Assembly: GCF_000283155.1 (NCBI RefSeq)
Contig: NW_004454175.1
Location: 6,003,124 to 6,067,123, forward strand
Reading direction: 5' to 3'
Length of the DNA stretch: 64,000 nt
DNA from: Ceratotherium simum simum
Taxonomy: Eukaryota; Chordata; Mammalia; Perissodactyla; Rhinocerotidae
The translations under genes and the position numbers were made by a program. Shown here piece by piece: positions 58,195 through 64,000 of the stretch; the first letter of the stretch is position 1; each line of letters begins with the position of its first letter. The notes beneath the pieces are model-generated. The model did not search any database. It saw only the letters and a program-made list of their open reading frames with translations, and had not been told where the DNA came from.

Positions 58195-59893
58195 CTAGAG
58201 AAAAATTAAATGAACTAACTGGACATCCACATGCAAAAAAATGAATCTAGACACTAACTTTACACCTTTCATGAAAATTAACTCAAAATGGATCACAGAC
58301 ATAAATGTAAAACATAAAACTATAAAACTTCTAGAAGATAACATAGGAGAAAATCTCAATGACCTTGGCTTGGACAATGAGTTTTTTGATGCCACACCAA
58401 AAGCATGATTCATGAAAGAAAAGATTATTAAGTGGAACTTCATTGAAATTGAAAACTTCAGCTCTGTGAAGACACTGTTAAGAGAATGAAAAGACAAGCC
58501 ACACTCCAGGAGAAAATATTTGCAAAACACATATCTGATAAAGAACTTGTGTCCAAAGTATAAAGAACTCTCAAAACACAACAATGAGAAAAGAAACAAC
58601 CCAATTTAAAAAGGGCAAAAGATCTGAATAGATACCTCATGAAAGAAGATATACAGATGGCAAATAAGCATATAAAAAGATGATCAATATCATATGTCAT
58701 TAAGGAAATGCAAATTAAAACAGAGAGATGCCACCACATATCTAAGAGAATGGCTAAAATCCTGTTAGAATGGCTAAAACACTGACAATCCCAAATGCTG
58801 GTGAGGATGTGGAGCAACAGGAACTCTCATTCATTGCCAGTAGGAATGCAAAATGGTACAACTGCTTGGGAACAGGTAGTTTCTTACAAAGCTAAACACA
58901 GTCTTACTATATGATTCAGCAATCAGGCTCCTAGGTATATCCCCAAATGAGTTGAGAACTTATGTTGAGACAAAAACCTGCACACAAATGATAATAGCAG
59001 CTTTATTCATAATTATCCAAACTTGGAAGTAACCAAGACGTCCTTCAATAGTTGAATGGATAAAGAAAATGTGGCATATACATACAATGGAATATTATGC
59101 AGCAATAAAAAAGTGAGCTATCAAGCTACAAAAAGACATAGAGGAACCGTAAATACATATTGCTAAGTGAAAGAAGTGAATCTGAAAAGGCCACATACTC
59201 TACGATTCCAACTATATAACATTGTGGAAAAGGCAAAACTATGGAGCTGGAAAAAGATGAGTGGTTTCCGGTGACTAGGGAAGGAAGGGAGAGAGAGAGA
59301 TGAATAGACGGAGCAGAGGGGATTTTTTAGGGCAGTGAAACTATTTTGTATGATACAGTAATGGTGGATAACAATATGCATTTGGCAAAACTCATAGAAC
59401 AGTACAATATAAAAAGTGAACTCTTGGGGCCGGCCTGGTGGCACAAGCGGTTAAGCACGCGCGCTCCACTGTGGCGGCCCGGGGTTCACTGATTCGGATC
59501 CCAGGCACACACCAACACACTGCTTGGCAAGCCATGCTGTGGCGGCGTCCCATATAAAGTGGAGGAAGATGGGCACGGATGTTAGCCCATGGCCGGTCTT
59601 CCTCAGCAAAAAGAGGAGGATTGGCAGACGTTAGCTCAGGGCCGATCTTCCTCACACACACAAAAATAAGAAATAAATAAATAAAATAAAAAGTGAACTC
59701 TACTGTAAACTATGGACTTCAGTTAATAGTAATGTAGCAATATTGGTTCATGGTTTCTAATACATGTACCACATCAATGCAAGATGGTGACACTAGGGGA
59801 AGGGGATGGGAGGGAAAGTATAGGGACTCTACTTTCTCCTCGAATTTTTCTGTAAACCTAAAACTGCTCTAAAAAATAAAGTTTATTAACTTA
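58195..59893 (+). mobile_element. L1 LINE, ORF2 end and 3' UTR, interrupted by an ERE
   Basis: ORF2 text in order: TGGACATCCACATGCAAAAAAATG, AACTCAAAATGGATCACAGACATAAATG, AGACAAGCCACACTCCAGGAG, GATGTGGAGCAACAGGAACTCTC, CCTAGGTATATCCCC, AATGGATAAAGAAAATGTGG. The 3' UTR follows (GGGATTTTTTAGGGCAGTGAAACTATTTTG) and ends at CTAAAAAATAAAGTTTATTAAC. Stops and indels break the frame. It is the best-preserved L1 ORF2 segment in the window. Confidence 0.9.
59425..59687 (+). mobile_element. ERE SINE inserted in the L1 3' UTR
   Basis: GGGGCCGGCCTGGTGGCACAAGCGGTTAAG head, GGCAAGCCATGCTGTGGCGGCG core, two body repeats, (CA)n then AAATA-rich tail. The 14-bp TSD AAAAAGTGAACTCT is perfect at 59411-59424 and 59688-59701. 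Confidence 0.95.
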
Positions 59894-60059
59894 AAAAGTT
59901 AAGTGAACAGATTTTTATTTTCAGATAGTTAAAATATCTGAAAATATACTGTAGTACTCATGAAACAGAAAATAAGAGAAATTGTACTTGAATCCTGAAC
60001 TTAAGAGGCCTGGTCTATACAGACTTCCTTTTTCAGGCAGTATCCATATAATAATAATG

Positions 60060-60245
60060 GCTAATAGTTACTGTGCATCCACCAAGTGCCAGGCCCTATG
60101 CTGCAGATTTTACGCATTAGCTAATTTAATCCTCACATAACCTTGTGAGGTAGGTTACAGGAACTTTCCCAATTCACATAGCTAGCAAACAGTCAGCAGG
60201 CTGACTGACCCCACTATGCACTCTTAACCACACTGCTACATTGCA
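60060..60245 (-). repeat. MIR SINE, antisense
   Basis: CACCAAGTGCCAGGCCCTATGCTG, CATTAGCTAATTTAATCCTCACATAACCTTGTGAGGTAGG, CACATAGCTAGCAAACAGTCAGC: reverse MIR order. Confidence 0.85.
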
Positions 60246-60584
60246 TTTTACTGCAAAGTGAAGATCCAATAAAATTACATGAATATGTCCCAAGGATTCC
60301 AAATTTATCAGATTAGGTCACTTGAAAAAAAAAATAGGTAGAAATGGGCTTATCATCTAAATTATGGTTGCCTTTAAAAAAAAAAAAACTATCTGTGACC
60401 TATATATACTTGGCTATATTTGCATGAAATGAAAGTATACTCTCTAATTTTCCAGAAGTAGATTTTCTTGCAAGCAGATACCAATGCTTTCATGGCCCAG
60501 AAGTTTGCTCAAATGCTCCTTCCAAGAGAAAAGGAGAGGTCAGTTTGCTTATAGCAAGTAATAGGTATGCAGGCAAAGGGGGCC
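60246..60584. other. No gene recognised
   Basis: AT-rich with two short A runs. No named feature. Confidence 0.35.
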
Positions 60585-60680
60585 GGCCCTGGGCTAGGAA
60601 TCAGGAGACCAATGTTGTGGTCCAATACCAACTCTGCCACTCCTGTGCCAAGCACATCTGTCTCTTGGGACCTTGATTTA
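60585..60680 (+). repeat. MIR SINE fragment
   Basis: GGGCTAGGAATCAGGAGACCAATGTTGTGGTCCAATACCAACTCTGCCACTCCTGTGCC is the 5' MIR order. The GGGGGCCGGCCC just before it mimics an ERE head but no ERE follows. Confidence 0.7.
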
Positions 60681-62397
60681 AAGAGACTGATAGAGAAAAT
60701 CTGAGTACCTTCTAGTTCTCTGATTTGTGCATTTGGGACCTGGAAGATTATTAATTCTGTGACAGAGAAAAATAACTCAGTCATAAGACATGAACAAATT
60801 ATAATAGCGTGTGGAGTTTTGTTTCAATTTAGGCAAGCCTGCCATGGTGTAACATTCAGCTGTGGGTTTGAGGTTCTGTGGCAGAGCCTCTTTCCATAGA
60901 CAAGTTTCAGAGTAGCAGAACAGTTAGATGAATTAAATAGAGTTAGTACGAGGAAGATGGGTTCTAGTGGGTATCTCGGCGATTCTGGATAAAGAAAGAC
61001 CTATGCAAAACTGAAAAATAGGAAAAGCCTGGCCGCGTGCTATGTTTACAAATGAATCTCCTTTCTACCAACGCCCTCCTCTGCTGCCTAGTCCCTTGCC
61101 TCCCACTTCACTGGGCACCCATCCCAGGATGTTCCTTGAAGTTCTCTATATGCTATAAAATATTCACCTCTTTTTTAGAAAATGAGACTGACTGTGGCTC
61201 CTCTAGGATTTAGAAGGAAAGCAAACAGATTAAAATGAATCTGACTACTGTATAAATGGCTGAAAGGAGCTTAACCCTTCCAGGGTCACTATTTGCATTT
61301 TTAAAATGTTAATATAATAAACCTTTCAAGAGTGGAATTTGGATGAGTAAGAGGAAGTTTTGTGGGCTTTTAATAAATTGATTCGTTTTTAGGAAAGGAA
61401 AGAACACTATTCTAGGACATCCTGCCTGTATTACTCACCTCACCCTAGCCCACCAAATCAGAAAAATAAAACCAGACACCAAGAAACCCCCTACCCCACT
61501 TCTGAAAGATTGCCAATCTGAATCCGAGCCACCCTGCACGATGCTGGGGCTCGCAGTTTCTTTAGGCTAACAATTTATATTACCAGCCTAAATAGTCAAG
61601 TATACACTTTATCACATTTCACACTAATAACCAAAGCATTCGAGAATTAAAGTAAGATATGCCTAGAGAAAATATTGAAGCTGTAACAACAAATAATTTT
61701 TGTTGCATGAGTAAACAAACCATGCTAAGAGCAGAAGTGATTCTGCTGACATTACCTTCAATAAGAAACATTTTATTCATTTGAAACTTCTCTGGTTTTG
61801 GGCCTAAGATGACAATGATATAAAGAGTTCTTCAAAGTTATTTTATGGCTTCTCTAAAGCCTGCATAACCCATTGTTTTACATTTCTCTAGGTACCACCC
61901 TGGTCACATTTAAGTTTATATATTTTTTTCAAACAATCAGATGCTTTGTGCAATTTTAATTTATTTAGACACAACTGAATATTTGATGACATTTTTCATT
62001 TTTTCAGCTTTTTGTTTCCCCAGGTGTGTTCATATTTTGACTATTTCAAGAGAATACAAAGGGAAATCATATAAATAAAATGATCTGTTTATTTTTCTTT
62101 GAAACTATTTCAGACCTCACAAATAAGATGTAGTATGCATGAGAAACACTGCTCCACAGAAGATGCATGCCTAAAAAATACAACGAAAACACACAGTGGA
62201 AACACACATACACACACAGTATCCTGCTTAAAAAAAATTGTATAAAATTCTCAAACATAAAGTTAAAAGATTAAAAATTAAAAGGGGAAAGCATTAACCC
62301 TAGAATCAAAACAATAAGAAATATTATTATATGCATGGTCCTTTCTAGTTCTACAAGTGTATTGATACCACTATGCCATTTTGACAAGGCTGTCTTA
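60681..62397. other. No gene recognised
   Basis: About 1.7 kb with a short (CA)n-type tract at about 62198-62220. No exon or named repeat. Confidence 0.4.
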
Positions 62398-62545
62398 GAA
62401 ACATATTCTAAGAACAAAAAGAAGTATGGCGAGATCTTGAATTTAATGAGTCTGTTGTTGGTACTGGTATGGGTGTAGCAATTCTAAAATTTGGGGAGGG
62501 GCTTTCACAGCTTGAAGGGGCTCTCACTAGTCAAATAGTAAACAT
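62398..62545 (+). repeat. Unidentified repeat, internally deleted copy
   Basis: It contains ACAAAAAGAAGTATGGCGAG, GTTGTTGGTACTGGTATGGG, GTAGCAATTCTAAAATTTGG and then GCTTGAAGGGGCTCTCACTAGTCAAAT. The first three blocks recur at 62865-62945 and the last one at 63411-63437. Confidence 0.8.
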
Positions 62546-62859
62546 ATTTACTAATGGTTAGTACACACACTGCTGTCTTAGAACTTAAAGTTAAAAATGA
62601 CTAATAGTGTTTTTAAAACTTGGAAGTATTGAATACCTTTTTATATAGTTTTGACTTTTAAACTCTGTTAATGTTTTACACATTAATAAGTTAAATTTAA
62701 ATAAAAAACGGTGGAGGAAACTAAAATTGATTTCAAACAGAAACAAATAAACCTAATTGTATTTCAAATAGACAACATAACCCTACAGAAGGAAATACAA
62801 AAAGAATGCAGCTAACTTTTGAACATAGTATATTACTTTACATCCTCAATGAAATATAC

Positions 62860-64000
62860 TCTAAGGACAAAAAGAAGTGTGGAGAGATCTTAAACTTAAT
62901 AAGTTTGTTGTTGGTACTGGTACTGGTGTAGCAATTCTAAAACTTGGAGAGAGGGTTATTGTAGCCACAAATGAGTAAATATTAATATGTTGATGTTTTT
63001 GGGAAACAAGGTTTTTTCTCTGTGGGAGAAGGGAGATACAGATAGAGAATGAGAGAAGGAGAAAAAGAATGCTGTGGTGTTGGATTAGAATTAGAGTTAT
63101 CAGTAAGAACTCATGATTCTCTTGTGTGAGTGTGTGTGTATGTGTGCTTATTTATTTACTAGCTCTCTCCACTGAACCATTCTAGAAGCAAAGATATCCC
63201 TATTCTGAAGGCAATGATACCCTGGTAGCAATAAACACATCTAGTTCCAAGATGTTGGTTTCTAAATATCATTCTCCCCTAAAAGAAACCAGGATATTTT
63301 GGAGAAATCACTGACTCCTGGTCTGGAGAAGGAAAAGTACAAAATAAGTCTGAAATCTCTTTCTATGCTGGAAAGAAAGGAAGTTCTCAAAAACTGATTG
63401 AAAACGTTAGCTTGAAGGGGCTCTCACTAGTCAAATCTGGGACAATGATAGCATCAAAATGTATAATGACAAGAATGGATTATAACATAAGGGTTTTTTT
63501 TAATCCTTGAAATTAGTCCATACTGATTTTATAAAAGGGGGAGAGGGAGGAAAAATTTTCTTTACAAAAGTAAGCCCACTAATGCGTATAGAAGGAACAA
63601 GAGAAATAGGAAGTCATCATTTTCACAACCACCATAGTAATAACTGGTTCTGGAAAGATGCATCTGTGGATGCTAATATCATTAGGTGAAAGGCTATTAC
63701 GAAACAAGATATTCACAGAGTCTCAAAGTATCTCCCCACAGATTACTTATTGATTGTAAAGGGGAAGAGATACCTTTACAATGGGGAAATCTGGCAGATA
63801 CAGCTTTACCAAGTGATCAAGTTAATATCATCAACATTAGGACAAACTGGCATCATTAGCCCCCTGATATTATGCACTATGAAGGACACAACATCGCCTA
63901 TGGAGCATTCTTGCCAAATATATTGAACCTAAATATAATCTTGAGGAAACAGCAGATAAATCCAAATTGAGAGAGATTCCACAGAGCAACTGACTTGTAC
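62860..64000 (+). repeat. Unidentified mammalian interspersed repeat, fuller copy, cut by window edge
   Basis: ACAAAAAGAAGTGTGGAGAG, GTTGTTGGTACTGGTACTGG and GTAGCAATTCTAAAACTTGG open the copy. GCTTGAAGGGGCTCTCACTAGTCAAAT follows about 470 bases later. The right end (TCCAAATTGAGAGAGATTCC at about 63960) resembles the 3' UTR of an old L1M-type LINE that I recall from mammals, but the family is not certain. No coding potential. Confidence 0.55.

Noticed and set aside
58195..58817. 134- and 119-codon minus-strand frames, Phe/Leu/Ser-rich
   Set aside because: They are antisense to L1 ORF2. Such frames are common shadows of A-rich L1 sense strands.
60579..60592. GGGGGCCGGCCC as another ERE head
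   Set aside because: No A box, core or TTAGCTCAGGGC body follows. The downstream text is MIR.
1..64000. CRISPR array, bacterial operon, phage or plasmid features
   Set aside because: No regularly spaced identical repeats, no dense coding, and the SINE/LINE/LTR content marks mammalian nuclear DNA.

Overview
This is an AT-rich mammalian nuclear genomic window with one convincing protein-coding exon and dense interspersed repeats. The host is most likely a perissodactyl (horse, rhinoceros or tapir lineage). Twelve insertions of the tRNA-derived ERE type of SINE are readable in both orientations, several with near-perfect target-site duplications (TSDs). They carry the GGCCGGCC...GTGGTTAAG head and the TTAGCTCAGGGC...TCTTCCTCA body known from equine repetitive elements. 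I could not decide the species.

The only exon I can support is on the minus strand at 2355-2038. It encodes the first matrin/U1-type C2H2 zinc finger of a ZNF385-family protein, and I favour ZNF385D over ZNF385B. It has a clean acceptor and donor and the same codon phase at both ends. Because the gene runs leftward, everything to the right of 2355 should be a long upstream intron or 5' flank. I saw no second exon, CpG island or promoter there. The longer open frames elsewhere fall inside repeats or have no protein-like composition.

Layout. 0-5 kb: MIR tail, a SINE with a tRNA-Glu head, the ZNF385 exon, L2, and an antisense LTR. 5-16 kb: EREs, L1 3' ends, an antisense L2, a MER5-type DNA element and one unassigned GC-richer block (12.3-12.7 kb). 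15-18 kb: L1 fragments in both orientations. 21-24 kb: MER5A, MIR and ERE. 27-34 kb: an antisense L1 3' end, then a long antisense L1M copy cut by two EREs, then a second L1M copy cut by another. 35-40 kb: MIRs, an MLT1-like LTR and an interrupted L1. 40.7-43.2 kb: an L1 split by an opposite-strand L1. 43.9-45.2 kb: a long L2 with a decayed reverse transcriptase. 46.7-47.1 kb: a TG-rich minisatellite. 47-55 kb: mostly unique sequence. 55-60 kb: EREs and an L1 with an ERE inside it. 62.4-64 kb: an unidentified repeat present as a full and an internally deleted copy.

No new gene system (defence locus, operon, CRISPR or similar) is visible. The points worth following up are the phase-symmetric zinc-finger exon, the tRNA-Glu/RTE-like SINE beside it, the ERE subfamilies with intact TSDs, the nested LINEs, the minisatellite and the 62-64 kb repeat. 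Family names come from remembered consensus sequences, not from a database search.
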